Assembly: GCA_945861885.1 (NCBI GenBank)
Contig: CAMAVR010000014.1
Location: 1 to 64,000 of the forward strand
DNA length: 64,000 nt
Source of the DNA: Nannocystis exedens
Lineage (GTDB): Bacteria > Myxococcota_A > Polyangia > Polyangiales > Polyangiaceae
Reading direction: 5' to 3'
Shown: positions 52,646-61,086 of the stretch, piece by piece
How the letters are laid out: every line of letters starts with the position of its first letter
Position numbering within the stretch: the stretch's first letter is position 1
Position numbers and translations under genes: made by a program
The notes under the pieces: generated by a model
What the model saw: the letters and a program-made list of their open reading frames with translations, nothing else
Database searches by the model: none
What the model was told of the DNA's origin: nothing

Positions 52646-55600
52646 GGCTGATGGATAACAAAAAGCGACTCGCCTTGCTTTACGGGAACGCCTTTCTGAC
52701 ACCGAATTTCTTTGACGATGCCGGACGATTCCGACACAAGCGAGAACTCCATCTTCATCGCTTCCAACGTACCGAGTGAAGTGCCAACTTCGACCGCCTC
52801 GCCGACGCTGACGGCGATATGCCAAATGTTGCCAGAGATATCGGCCTTGACATGGACCCCGAGCTCGGCCGCCCAATCTTCGCCGAGCCCATCACCCATC
52901 CCGCCATCGAGCGACTCCGCACCGGGCGACGCGGGTGCCTCGTTCGACGATTGAAATTCGCTGTGCCAACGCGAAAGCTCCTCGTTGAACGCGCTCTTTT
53001 GCCTGCGCTGAAACGCCTGTATTTCAGCCTCCGCCACTTTTAGGCCCTCGGTGTACGCTCGGTAGTCGAAGACATCCTCTTTCACGTCGAGATGAAGCCG
53101 ACCCAACGCGTAGTCGGCTCTCTGCGCGCGAAGCTCCGCTTCCGATACTTCGTAGAATTGCACTTGATCGAAAAAGCGCAGGAGCCACGGCTCGTCGGTC
53201 GTGAAGTCAGAATTCTTTGAAAACTTGTTCCATATCGGCACCGTGCGACCTACGAGTTGATAGCCGCCTGGCGAATCCATTCCGTAAATGCACATGTAGA
53301 CGCCGCCGATACCGACCGCCCCTTCGGGCGTGTAGGTACGCGCAGGATTGTACTTCGACGTCACGAGTCGGTGGCGCGGGTCGAGCGGCACAGCGCACGG
53401 CGCGCCGAGATACACGTCGCCCAAACCGAGAACGAGATAGCTCGCGTCAAATATAATTTTGCGAACTTCGTCGGTCGACGAAAGGCCGTTGATCCGCCGA
53501 ATAAATTCGATATTGCTCGGAAGGTACGGCGCCGTCGAGCGCACCGATTGGCGGTAGCGCCCGATGGCATCGAGCGTCGAGTCATCCTCGAATGAGAGCG
53601 GCATTCGAACAACGCGCGTCGGTATTTTCATCTCGTGGACGGCAGGAAGCGATGCTTCGAGCGCCGTCAGCGCGTCAATGAGCAACGACTGACCGATCAC
53701 TTTGCTTTCGTATTTGATTTGGAGCGATCGCACGCCGGGCGACAGCTCGAGAATGCCGGCGATAGGATCGCGATGGAGCGCCTGCATCAGAGCGTAAACG
53801 CGCAGTCGAAGCGCCAGATCCAAGACCGGAGCGCCGTATTCGACGAGGAGATATTTGTCGCCAGCCCGACGGTATTGCACCGCCGGCGTCGATGCCGTCG
53901 CGTCGCGTTCTCGCACTATCGCGTGACGCGTCGACGGAGCGCTCGCCTCAGTGCACACGACGCTCCCGACGAGCCGCTTCAAATCGTGACGTTTGGAAGC
54001 GATGCTGCGCACGAAATCATCTTGCAGTCGCTCTTGTTCACAGGCCCACTCTTCCGTCACAGCGACAAACCGAACTGTGTCACCCGATTTGATCTGCCCC
54101 ACTTTCCAAAGTTCGGCTTTCGCGATCGTCGCTGGGCAAATAAACCCGCCGAGACTCGGCCCGTCGCATGTCAAAATAATCGGCGTATCGCCGCTAAAAT
54201 TGATGCTTCCGACCGCGTATTCGCAATCATGAATGTTCGACGGATGAAGCCCCGCGTCGCCGCCATCTTTGCGCGCCCACTGCGGCTTTGGGCCGACCAG
54301 CCGAATGCCAAGCCGGTTTGAATTGTAATGAACTTGCCATGGCGTACTAAGAAATTCCGTGAGGCTCTGTTCGGTGAGAAAATCGGGCGCCGCATGCGGG
54401 CCGACGAGCACACCGAGCTGCCATTCGGCCGGATACTCCGGGCCCATAGCCGCGTCGACTTCGGCCTTTTCGTGAACCAGCGGCGGCGTTGACGCCGTTC
54501 TCGCGTCCAACGGAAGAAAATCGCCTTTCGCGATCGGTCGCCCTTGATGCCCACCGAACTTGCCTAAAACAAACGTCGAACGGCTCCCCAAATACTCGGG
54601 GACATCGAACCCGTATTTCACAGCGAGGTAGCTGCGTGCCCCGCCGCCTTGAATCGCGCCGATGGTGAGCACGCTCCCTTGCGGAACATAGACTTCCTTC
54701 CATAGCGCGATAGCTTTTCCGTTCAGCTCGCATCGCATTGGTGCGCCGGTGATCGCGATCGACGTGTGCGTGTGAAATTTCAGCGTCGCTCCGCGAATCG
54801 TCATCTCGAGCCCGGCCGCGGTCTCGGCATTGCCGACAAGACTGTTCGCCAATCGAAACGCGAAATTATCCATCGGCCCCGATGGCGGAACGCCGATCGA
54901 CCAGTAATTGACGCGCCCAGGATAATCCTGAACCGTCGAGTAGATGCCGGGATCGACCACTTCGACTGTGCACGGCGTGTGCTTAAAATGCTGCAAAAAC
55001 CGCGTCGAATACGCGCCCGACGCGAACGCATCCGATTTGCAAATGTCGGTCAGGTAAGCGCGATTCGTTTCGATACCGCCAACGCGCGAGCCCGAAAGAA
55101 CGCGTCCGATCTTCGTCACAGCCTCGCCGCGCGTCTCGCCCCAAACGATCATTTTCGCGATCAGCGGATCGTAAGCGGCGGTGAGCTCTGTGCCTTTGTC
55201 GACCCACGTGTCGATGCGGACATCCGGTTGTGATTGCGGCGCCGTCGATCGGCTCTCAGGCAACGTGGCCCACGAGATTTCGGTGATCAATCCGGCGCAC
55301 GGCTGAAAATCTTTGTAAGCGACCTCGGCATACAGCCGCGCTTGAATCGCATGCCCGCGCGGCTTGCCGGCGAACGCTTGGAGATTTAGATTTTCACCGG
55401 CCGCCGTGCGAATCATCCACTCGACCAAATCGACACCATAGACATACTCGGTCACGCCGTGCTCGACCTGGAGGCGCGTGTTGACTTCGAGCAAGTACGG
55501 CTCCGATGTGTCGCAGTCGACGATAAATTCGACCGTTCCTGCCGAGCGATAGGATGCCGCCTTTCCAAGACGAACGGCGTAATCGAACAGCTTGGCGCGC

Positions 55601-56394
55601 AGCTCGCCTGTGACAAATGGCGACGGCGTCTCTTCAATAACTTTCTGATTGCGGCGCTGAATCGAACAGTCGCGTTCTCCGAGCGCGATCACAGTGCCGG
55701 CGGCGTCGCCAAAAATTTGAACTTCGATGTGACGGCCGTGCGCAATGAATTTCTCGAGAAATACCGATGAATTGGCAAAAAAGTTGTGCCCCAAGCTGCG
55801 AACACGTTCGAAATGCTGACGCAGCGAATCGGCGTCGTCGCACCGCCCAATGCCGATGCCGCCGCCACCGCCTGTCGCCTTAAGCATGACCGGATAACCG
55901 ATCGCATCGGCCGCTTCGATCGCCTCGGAGATGCTGTTAAGAAGTGAACTCCCGGGCAAGAGCGGCACGCCAAGTTTCGCCGCGAGCTCGCGCGCTTGGT
56001 GTTTGAGGCCGAACTCGATCATGTTCTCCGGTGTCGGCCCGACAAACGTGATCCCGTTCGCTGCGCACTTGCGCGCGAAGTCGGCATTCTCACTGAGAAA
56101 CCCGTACCCCGGATGAATGGCGTCGGCGCCGCACTGCTTTGCGACAGCGATGATTTTGTCGCCATCGAGATAGCTTTCCGTCGGCGCCGCGGCGCCGATA
56201 GAGACCGCCTCGTCGGCTTCGAGCGTATGCGGCGTGCCGGCGTCGGCTTCAGAATAGACGGCGACCGCGCGAATGCCAAGTCTGCGCACAGTGCGAATGA
56301 TGCGGCGTGCGATCTCGCCGCGATTGGCGACCAACAGTGTGGTGAAGCGAAGGCTGCCCGTCGATGGCGGCGCAAGAGGCGCGGTGTCGTGCAT
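52642..56394 (-). CDS. Urea-carboxylase-type biotin-dependent carboxylase
   Basis: 1,250 residues from the ATG at 56394. A GTG at 56433 is possible. The order is biotin carboxylase (about 15-475; LLVANRGEIARRIIRTVRRL, ATP loop KATGGGGGIGIGR, LLEVNTRLQVEHGVTE), KipA-like carboxyltransferase part (about 480-790; VDPGIYSTVQDYPGRVNYW), KipI-like part (about 840-1070), then BCCP with biotinyl Lys1214 in EAMKME. This is the full urea-amidolyase carboxylase layout: urea + HCO3 + ATP to allophanate. A guanidine carboxylase or other ureide carboxylase has the same layout. No allophanate hydrolase follows. fdrA and the DUF1116 gene do, coupled by ATGA. Only 89 bp separate it from the divergent transporter. 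Confidence 0.88.
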   Translation of the reverse strand: MHDTAPLAPPSTGSLRFTTLLVANRGEIARRIIRTVRRLGIRAVAVYSEADAGTPHTLEADEAVSIGAAAPTESYLDGDKIIAVAKQCGADAIHPGYGFLSENADFARKCAANGITFVGPTPENMIEFGLKHQARELAAKLGVPLLPGSSLLNSISEAIEAADAIGYPVMLKATGGGGGIGIGRCDDADSLRQHFERVRSLGHNFFANSSVFLEKFIAHGRHIEVQIFGDAAGTVIALGERDCSIQRRNQKVIEETPSPFVTGELRAKLFDYAVRLGKAASYRSAGTVEFIVDCDTSEPYLLEVNTRLQVEHGVTEYVYGVDLVEWMIRTAAGENLNLQAFAGKPRGHAIQARLYAEVAYKDFQPCAGLITEISWATLPESRSTAPQSQPDVRIDTWVDKGTELTAAYDPLIAKMIVWGETRGEAVTKIGRVLSGSRVGGIETNRAYLTDICKSDAFASGAYSTRFLQHFKHTPCTVEVVDPGIYSTVQDYPGRVNYWSIGVPPSGPMDNFAFRLANSLVGNAETAAGLEMTIRGATLKFHTHTSIAITGAPMRCELNGKAIALWKEVYVPQGSVLTIGAIQGGGARSYLAVKYGFDVPEYLGSRSTFVLGKFGGHQGRPIAKGDFLPLDARTASTPPLVHEKAEVDAAMGPEYPAEWQLGVLVGPHAAPDFLTEQSLTEFLSTPWQVHYNSNRLGIRLVGPKPQWARKDGGDAGLHPSNIHDCEYAVGSINFSGDTPIILTCDGPSLGGFICPATIAKAELWKVGQIKSGDTVRFVAVTEEWACEQERLQDDFVRSIASKRHDLKRLVGSVVCTEASAPSTRHAIVRERDATASTPAVQYRRAGDKYLLVEYGAPVLDLALRLRVYALMQALHRDPIAGILELSPGVRSLQIKYESKVIGQSLLIDALTALEASLPAVHEMKIPTRVVRMPLSFEDDSTLDAIGRYRQSVRSTAPYLPSNIEFIRRINGLSSTDEVRKIIFDASYLVLGLGDVYLGAPCAVPLDPRHRLVTSKYNPARTYTPEGAVGIGGVYMCIYGMDSPGGYQLVGRTVPIWNKFSKNSDFTTDEPWLLRFFDQVQFYEVSEAELRAQRADYALGRLHLDVKEDVFDYRAYTEGLKVAEAEIQAFQRRQKSAFNEELSRWHSEFQSSNEAPASPGAESLDGGMGDGLGEDWAAELGVHVKADISGNIWHIAVSVGEAVEVGTSLGTLEAMKMEFSLVSESSGIVKEIRCQKGVPVKQGESLFVIHQP

Positions 56395-56522
56395 GGGCGC
56401 GGGAATATGGAAGAAACTTGCGGACGAGCGCACCCTGGTTTTTCTTAGAGAGTTTGGCTTAGCCCGAACTAGGCCTTTGCCCTATTCACCGCGTAAGAAC
56501 GACGCGCAATAGTGCGGCCAAA

Positions 56523-57929
56523 ATGGCACGACCGATCGCGACGGCGCACGAACTGGACCATCCTCCGTTAACTCAAAAATTAACCTGGATCCTGAGTTTC
56601 TCGTGCGCCCTCGCGATCGGAAATATTTATTACAACCAGCCGCTTCTGGCGCAGATGGGCCACGCACTTCAATCGGCCCCCGAGAAAACCGCCGGCGTCG
56701 CTGTGCTCACGCAGCTCGGGTACGCACTTGGCCTATTTTTTATCGTCCCCCTAGGCGACAAGCTCGAACGCCGCCGCATTGTACTGCGCCTTTTAATTCT
56801 TCTTTCGATTGTCCTCGCCGCCACGGCCCTCAGCCCCAATGTGACGACACTGTTGGCGCTTAGCCTCGTCATCGGCATGGCCAACGTGATCTCGCCGCTG
56901 CTTATCGCCTTCGCAGCAAGCCTCGCCGCGCCGAATGAACGCGGAAAGGTCGTCGGCACCCTCATGAGCGGGCTGCTCATCGGCATTCTCCTAGCGCGCA
57001 CCATCGCCGGTTTTATCGGGAGCGTTTTTGGTTGGCGGGCCATGTATTTTATCGCCGCCGCGCTAATGCTTTTTCTCTATGGGCTCTTAAGAGCGAACTT
57101 ACCGACAAGCAAACCGCGCTTTTCTGGCACCTACCTCGAGCTTCTTAAATCGCTCGTCGTTTTGGTAAAAAATGAGCCTGTTCTCGTTGAAGCCTCGCTC
57201 GCGAGCGGGCTCACGTTTGGTGCGTTTAGCGCTCTTTGGAGCGTCTTGTCATTCAAGCTCGAGACGCCGCCGTTTCATTTCGACAGCACCGTGGTCGGCC
57301 TATTCGGCTTGCTTGGGGTCGTGGGAGCGCTCGGCGCACCGTTTATCGGCCGAATATCCGACCGAGGCGGCCCCGTTGCGACCGCCGCCGTTGGCACTCT
57401 GATTGTGATTCTTTCATTCGGAATTTTTATAGTCGCAACCGACGCAATGAGCGGCCTTGTTGTCGGAGTTGTTCTGATGGACCTCGGAGTGCAGGTCACC
57501 CACGTCGCCAATCAGACACGCGTTTTAGGCATTAATCCTGCGGCAACGAGCCGCCTCAACACGGTGTACATGTGCAGCTATTTTTTCGGTGGCGCAGCCG
57601 GGTCGGCGCTTGCCGGCACCTTGTGGCCGATTTGGGGCTGGCTCGGCAGCAGCATGATTGGGCTCGTCATGGCAGCGGTCGCGCTCGTCATTATTCTTAA
57701 AGGCGCCCGCGACCGTGCCATGAGAGTCCGCGCTTTCGCGGGCAAGATGACGCAACGCGAGCAAATGTGCAGCGATTGGGATGCACAAGGCGAGTGTGTT
57801 GGTGAGCGTCTGCAAGCAAGAGCCATTCAACCGGGACCTGTCCAGTCGGCACATCGAGCTCGCGTACATGAACCACTTGGATCGGAAGGGTCTCCGGATG
57901 CAGGGGATCGCGATAACGTGGTCCCTTGA
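56523..57929 (+). CDS. MFS transporter with disrupted C-terminal tail
   Basis: 468 residues. Twelve membrane helices in the MFS layout: NIYYNQPLLAQMG, PLGDKLERRR between helices 2 and 3, and GRISDRGG in the second half. Homology ends near residue 400. The last 69 codons (from about 57723) are Glu/Arg/Pro-rich and read antisense to a transposase remnant, so the original end was replaced. Divergent from the urea-carboxylase-type operon with 89 bp between, so it may move that pathway's substrate. The substrate is otherwise unknown. Confidence 0.8.
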   Translation: MARPIATAHELDHPPLTQKLTWILSFSCALAIGNIYYNQPLLAQMGHALQSAPEKTAGVAVLTQLGYALGLFFIVPLGDKLERRRIVLRLLILLSIVLAATALSPNVTTLLALSLVIGMANVISPLLIAFAASLAAPNERGKVVGTLMSGLLIGILLARTIAGFIGSVFGWRAMYFIAAALMLFLYGLLRANLPTSKPRFSGTYLELLKSLVVLVKNEPVLVEASLASGLTFGAFSALWSVLSFKLETPPFHFDSTVVGLFGLLGVVGALGAPFIGRISDRGGPVATAAVGTLIVILSFGIFIVATDAMSGLVVGVVLMDLGVQVTHVANQTRVLGINPAATSRLNTVYMCSYFFGGAAGSALAGTLWPIWGWLGSSMIGLVMAAVALVIILKGARDRAMRVRAFAGKMTQREQMCSDWDAQGECVGERLQARAIQPGPVQSAHRARVHEPLGSEGSPDAGDRDNVVP

Positions 57930-57945
57930 ACTCGGAATCTGTCGA
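57800..57945 (-). mobile_element. IS4/Tn5-type transposase fragment
   Basis: A short minus-strand reading (about 57808-57940, 40-45 residues) contains PETLPIQVVHVRELDVPTG and PVEWLLLA. That is the pattern of the conserved late part of IS4/Tn5-family transposases (a hydrophobic strand, EV-x-E, G-x-EP-(I/L)-EW-x-LLT). No intact transposase, terminal repeats or target duplication are seen, so it is an old remnant lying inside the end of the MFS gene. It may be the scar that replaced the transporter's tail. Confidence 0.6.
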
Positions 57946-57968
57946 AAAAAGAATTTCTTTTTTCGACA
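57940..57968. repeat. 29-bp palindrome after the MFS gene
   Basis: Arms TGTCGAAAAAAG (57940-57951) and CTTTTTTCGACA (57957-57968) pair perfectly around AATTT, 11 bases past the MFS stop and at the edge of the transposase remnant. It could be a bidirectional terminator or an IS-derived end. Confidence 0.55.
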
Positions 57969-58046
57969 ACTTTTCAGCGCAAGCGGCTGCACCACGCGGT
58001 CGATGCCGGTGGCACACCGGTCGGTTCGCGCGGTAGTTTCGCGGCG

Positions 58047-59402
58047 ATGAGAGCTGGCATTCCCTTGTTCGTTGTTTTGGCCCTGGTTTGCACGGCGGGG
58101 CACTCGCGCGCTAACGGGCGATTTCCTGAGGCGGGGCAGATTGTTGTTTCGTCGGTCGACCCGAAAATGATCGTCGCGCGAACGACGTTCGGCCTGCTCA
58201 TTTCGCACGATCGCGGGGCTACATGGGATTGGGTATGCGAGTCGGCCGTCGGAGGCGGCTTTGGCATTCAAGATCCGATGGTGGGAATTACGGCGACGAA
58301 GTCGATTCTCATCAGTGCCTTTGATGGGCTGTTTGTTGGTCAGAGCGACGCGTGCGATTGGCATTCGGCGTCGAGCGTTTTTGCTGCGGCGCATCCGGTC
58401 GATGTTGCCGTGCGACCCGACGACCCGAGCTCGGCCGTTGTAGTCACGTCGGCGTTCGCGAGTTCGGTCGACGACGCGGGGACGCCAGGTTTTTTGTCGA
58501 AAGTATATGCGACGACGAACAGCGGAGCCGATTGGGCGCCGATTGGAGTGCTCGATCCTTCGATCGCACCGCTCACGATCGACATCGCGCCGTCCAATCC
58601 GCATCGCTTGTACGTGTCGGCGACGCGCCAAATCGGGGCGAACGTCAGCGGGCTGCTGCTCGTTTCAGAAGACGATGGGGCGCATTGGGTCGAGCGATCG
58701 GTCCCGACAATCGCGGCCGAGGGGGTTTTTATCGGCGCGGTCGATCCAGTCCGCGAGGGGGTGGTCTACATCCGAACGCTGTCGACAACGACGTCGCGCC
58801 TTCTAGTGACAACCGACTTTGGGGCCACATTTCGCGAGATTTTTCACGCATTCACGCTGACTGGTTTCGCCATTTCGGCCGATGGGTCGAAAGTATATCT
58901 CGGCGGCCCGGGCGGGGGGCTCAATGTTGCCAGTCGCGACGACTACGTATTTCGCGAAGTGAATCGGCTCAAAGTAAAGTGCCTCGCCTACGCGCACGGC
59001 GAGCTGTACGCCTGCTCAAACGACGCGAGCACCGGGCAAGCGCTCCTCCTGGGCGTGTCAAACGACGACGGGGTGACGTTTCGCCCACTCGCGCACTTCG
59101 ATTCGATTGGAGGGCCGATCGCCTGCGCGTCGGGCTCCGGGGCAAAATGTGTGTCGGAATGGCCGCTTATTCGTATGACGCTCCCATTGGGGGGGGCGCC
59201 CGATGGCGGAGCGCCCAACGCCGAAGTGGTAAGCGATGCAGGTGCGAGCGAGGCGCCAGCGCGAAAAGCATCAGGTTGCACGGTGGCAACAAATCGGGCC
59301 GGTTTGGGTTCGGGTAAGCTCGCGTCAATTCTTGCAGCGGTCGCCGCGCTATTTTTGTCGCGAATTGTAGGGCGGCGGCCTTGTCCCCCGCCCTACGGTT
59401 GA
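58047..59402 (+). CDS. Secreted beta-propeller-like protein with MYXO-CTERM-like tail
   Basis: 451 residues. An N-terminal signal peptide (LFVVLALVCTAGHSRA) leads to a mature part with repeated S-x-D-x-G-x-x-W/F motifs (SHDRGATWDW; TTNSGADWAPIG; SEDDGAHWVE; TTDFGATF; SNDDGVTF). These are BNR/sortilin-like blades of a beta-propeller. After a Gly/Ala/Pro linker (GGAPDGGAP) comes a Cys, a hydrophobic span (LASILAAVAALFLS) and Arg residues. This is the MYXO-CTERM form: cell-surface sorting by a myxosortase. The ligand is unknown. Confidence 0.8.
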   Translation: MRAGIPLFVVLALVCTAGHSRANGRFPEAGQIVVSSVDPKMIVARTTFGLLISHDRGATWDWVCESAVGGGFGIQDPMVGITATKSILISAFDGLFVGQSDACDWHSASSVFAAAHPVDVAVRPDDPSSAVVVTSAFASSVDDAGTPGFLSKVYATTNSGADWAPIGVLDPSIAPLTIDIAPSNPHRLYVSATRQIGANVSGLLLVSEDDGAHWVERSVPTIAAEGVFIGAVDPVREGVVYIRTLSTTTSRLLVTTDFGATFREIFHAFTLTGFAISADGSKVYLGGPGGGLNVASRDDYVFREVNRLKVKCLAYAHGELYACSNDASTGQALLLGVSNDDGVTFRPLAHFDSIGGPIACASGSGAKCVSEWPLIRMTLPLGGAPDGGAPNAEVVSDAGASEAPARKASGCTVATNRAGLGSGKLASILAAVAALFLSRIVGRRPCPPPYG

Positions 59403-59407
59403 ACCTG

Positions 59408-59462
59408 CCGGGTGGCCGCGACCACCAAAACGCTCGCACCGGGTGGCCGAGGCCAACAAAAC
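59408..59462 (+). repeat. Two imperfect 24-bp direct repeats
   Basis: CCGGGTGGCCGCGACCACCA (start of copy 1, 59408-59431) and the same with three changes (copy 2, 59439-59462), 31 bp apart. Each copy is followed by a GCTCGC(A/G)CC. They fill the start of the 276-bp gap between the MYXO-CTERM gene and asd. Confidence 0.6.
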
Positions 59463-59477
59463 CGATGGAATAAAAAA

Positions 59478-59521
59478 GCTCGCGCCGAGGGGCCGGGGGG
59501 GCAGCCTCACTCAACGCGAGC
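59478..59521 (+). promoter_or_regulatory. Nested hairpin in asd upstream region
   Basis: GCTCGCG (59478-59484) pairs with CGCGAGC (59515-59521), and GAGG (59487-59490) with CCTC (59505-59508), around a G-rich loop. A smaller GGTG/CACC hairpin follows near 59526. This looks like structured RNA or DNA. I could not match it to the lysine riboswitch or another known leader. Confidence 0.4.
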
Positions 59522-59608
59522 CAGAGGTGGTTTAGCAGGCACCACGTCACCTTCAAGTGTGTTTTTATCCTATCCAGGCATTTTTGAAAATTACGGGCAA
59601 AAATGACC

Positions 59609-59642
59609 AGTTCCGTCTATTCTAGGCCGAGCAGACGGAACT
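59609..59642. promoter_or_regulatory. 10-bp perfect inverted repeat 37 bp before asd
   Basis: Arms AGTTCCGTCT (59609-59618) and AGACGGAACT (59633-59642) around 14 bases. The spacing and place suit an operator over the asd promoter or a leader hairpin. No regulator is known to me for this motif. Confidence 0.5.
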
Positions 59643-59678
59643 TGAATCAGAGGCGCGCGCGTCTCATTTGGAGAACAG

Positions 59679-60680
59679 ATGTCGTATACTGTCGCAGTCG
59701 TGGGGGCAACCGGTGCAGTCGGCCGTGAAATGCTGAGCACGCTCGAGCGGCGGAACTTTTCGGTAATGCGCCTCATCCCGCTCGCGAGCGCACGGAGCGC
59801 GGGCAAGTCGGTCACATTTTTGGGCAAGCAGGTCGTCGTTCAAGAGCTTCGCCCCGAGTCGTTTGCCGGGGTCGACCTCGCACTTTTTAGCGCAGGCTCG
59901 GCCGCGTCGCTTGAATATGCGCCCCTTGCGGCCCGCGCCGGCGCGATTGTGATCGACAATTCAAGCGCCTGGCGGACCGATGCTGACGTTCCGCTGGTCG
60001 TCCCGGAAGTGAACATAAAGGCGGCGTTTAACCGTCCGCGAGGGATCATCGCAAACCCAAATTGCTCGACAATTCAGATGGTTGTCGCATTAAAACCGCT
60101 GCACGACGCGGCGGGGCTCAAGCACATTGTCGTGTCGACCTACCAGGCGACGAGCGGCAAAGGGCATAACGCGGTGGTCGAGCTCCTCGAGCAGACCAAA
60201 GCGATGCTCGCGGGGGGCGCTCCCCGGTCGGAGGTATTCCCAGCGTCAATCGCGTTCAACCTGCTCTGCGATTGGAAGGGGGGAGAGGGGGGCTACTCCG
60301 AAGAAGAGTTAAAAATGGTCCGCGAGACGAGAAAGATTTTCGGCGATGAGTCGATAGGCGTGTCGCCGACGACGGTTCGCGTGCCGGTCGTGAACGGGCA
60401 TAGCGAAGCGATTCACGTGCAATTTCACAGGCCAATGACGGCGGACGAAGCGAAGCGCCTCTTGCGAGGTGCGCCCGGGGTCGAGTTAATGGACGGGCCG
60501 TACGTGCCAGGCGGCCATCCGCAGCCGCTCACCGCGAGTGGGAGCGACGCCGTTTTTGTCGGGCGAGTGCGAGACGATTTGGCCGTCCCCGGTGCGATCA
60601 ATTTGTGGGTCGTGAGCGATAATTTGCGAAAAGGGGCAGCTCTAAATGCCGTGCAAATCGCAGAGCATTTGCTGCAGTAA
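59679..60680 (+). CDS. asd: Aspartate-semialdehyde dehydrogenase
   Basis: 333 residues. It reduces aspartyl phosphate on the way to lysine, methionine, threonine and diaminopimelate for peptidoglycan. AVVGATGAVGREML opens the NADP fold. The catalytic Cys is in NPNCSTIQ. TYQATSGKGHNAVVEL and VPVVNGHSEAIHVQF complete the family set. GGAG lies eight bases before the ATG. It stands alone, with hairpin-rich DNA upstream and a copy of the GTAAACGTGCCC repeat directly after the stop. Confidence 0.96.
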   Translation: MSYTVAVVGATGAVGREMLSTLERRNFSVMRLIPLASARSAGKSVTFLGKQVVVQELRPESFAGVDLALFSAGSAASLEYAPLAARAGAIVIDNSSAWRTDADVPLVVPEVNIKAAFNRPRGIIANPNCSTIQMVVALKPLHDAAGLKHIVVSTYQATSGKGHNAVVELLEQTKAMLAGGAPRSEVFPASIAFNLLCDWKGGEGGYSEEELKMVRETRKIFGDESIGVSPTTVRVPVVNGHSEAIHVQFHRPMTADEAKRLLRGAPGVELMDGPYVPGGHPQPLTASGSDAVFVGRVRDDLAVPGAINLWVVSDNLRKGAALNAVQIAEHLLQ

Positions 60681-60684
60681 AAAA

Positions 60685-60702
60685 CCCGTAAACGTGCCCG
60701 GT
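60685..60702. repeat. Second copy of the GTAAACGTGCCC element
   Basis: CCCGTAAACGTGCCCGGT matches 12990-13007 exactly, 18 of 18 bases. It begins four bases after the asd stop codon, again at the end of a plus-strand gene. Confidence 0.65.
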
Positions 60703-60718
60703 TGTTTCTGAAATCAGG

Positions 60719-61072
60719 CTATTCATCATCATCCGGGATGAGTTCGAGCGGAGGCATTTCATTGGCGACAAAGTTCGCCCCTGGGGCTCGGCGCGCTCGT
60801 TTGAATGTCCCCTCTTCGATCGCCCGGACCATCCGCGTCCAGTACGCCTGGTAGGTGCTGTAACGCTGAAACATCGACTGACACCTGAACTTTAGGGCGG
60901 TGTTTCGAATTTGCTCGCGGCGCAGGAGGTCGACGCGACGCTCCACATCTTTGCGCGCCACCGACGGCTCGAGCCGCTCGAAGCCCATGAAGTATTGCTC
61001 GTAGAGCGCGCGGAGCCGATCGATTCGAAGCTCTAACTCTTCGACAAGAAGCTCGATTTCAGCTTGGTCCAC
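60719..61072 (-). CDS. Conserved small helical protein of myxobacteria
   Basis: 117 residues from a GTG at 61072 with a strong GGAGGAGG site. The open frame runs much further up, but that part is Arg-rich shadow of the next gene. It is all helical and highly charged: AEIELLVEELELRIDRLRAL, YEQYFMGFERLEP, RREQIRNTALKFRCQ, and QRYSTYQAYWTRMVRAIE. I recognise this as a lineage-conserved protein of Myxococcota without known function. Some relatives are N-terminal modules of larger proteins. It follows the lipoprotein gene by 14 bp. Confidence 0.78.
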   Translation of the reverse strand: MDQAEIELLVEELELRIDRLRALYEQYFMGFERLEPSVARKDVERRVDLLRREQIRNTALKFRCQSMFQRYSTYQAYWTRMVRAIEEGTFKRARRAPGANFVANEMPPLELIPDDDE

Positions 61073-61086
61073 GCAGCCTCCTCCAC

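Noticed and set aside
56434..56522. ykkC guanidine riboswitch before the urea-carboxylase-type gene
   Set aside because: The 89-bp gap is short and lacks the conserved ykkC blocks.
57525..58631. 368-codon minus-strand frame over the MFS and MYXO-CTERM genes
   Set aside because: Arg-rich shadow. Only the separate frame at about 57808-57940 shows transposase-like residues.
59403..59678. Lysine riboswitch before asd
   Set aside because: Hairpins are present but the conserved lysine-riboswitch core segments are not.
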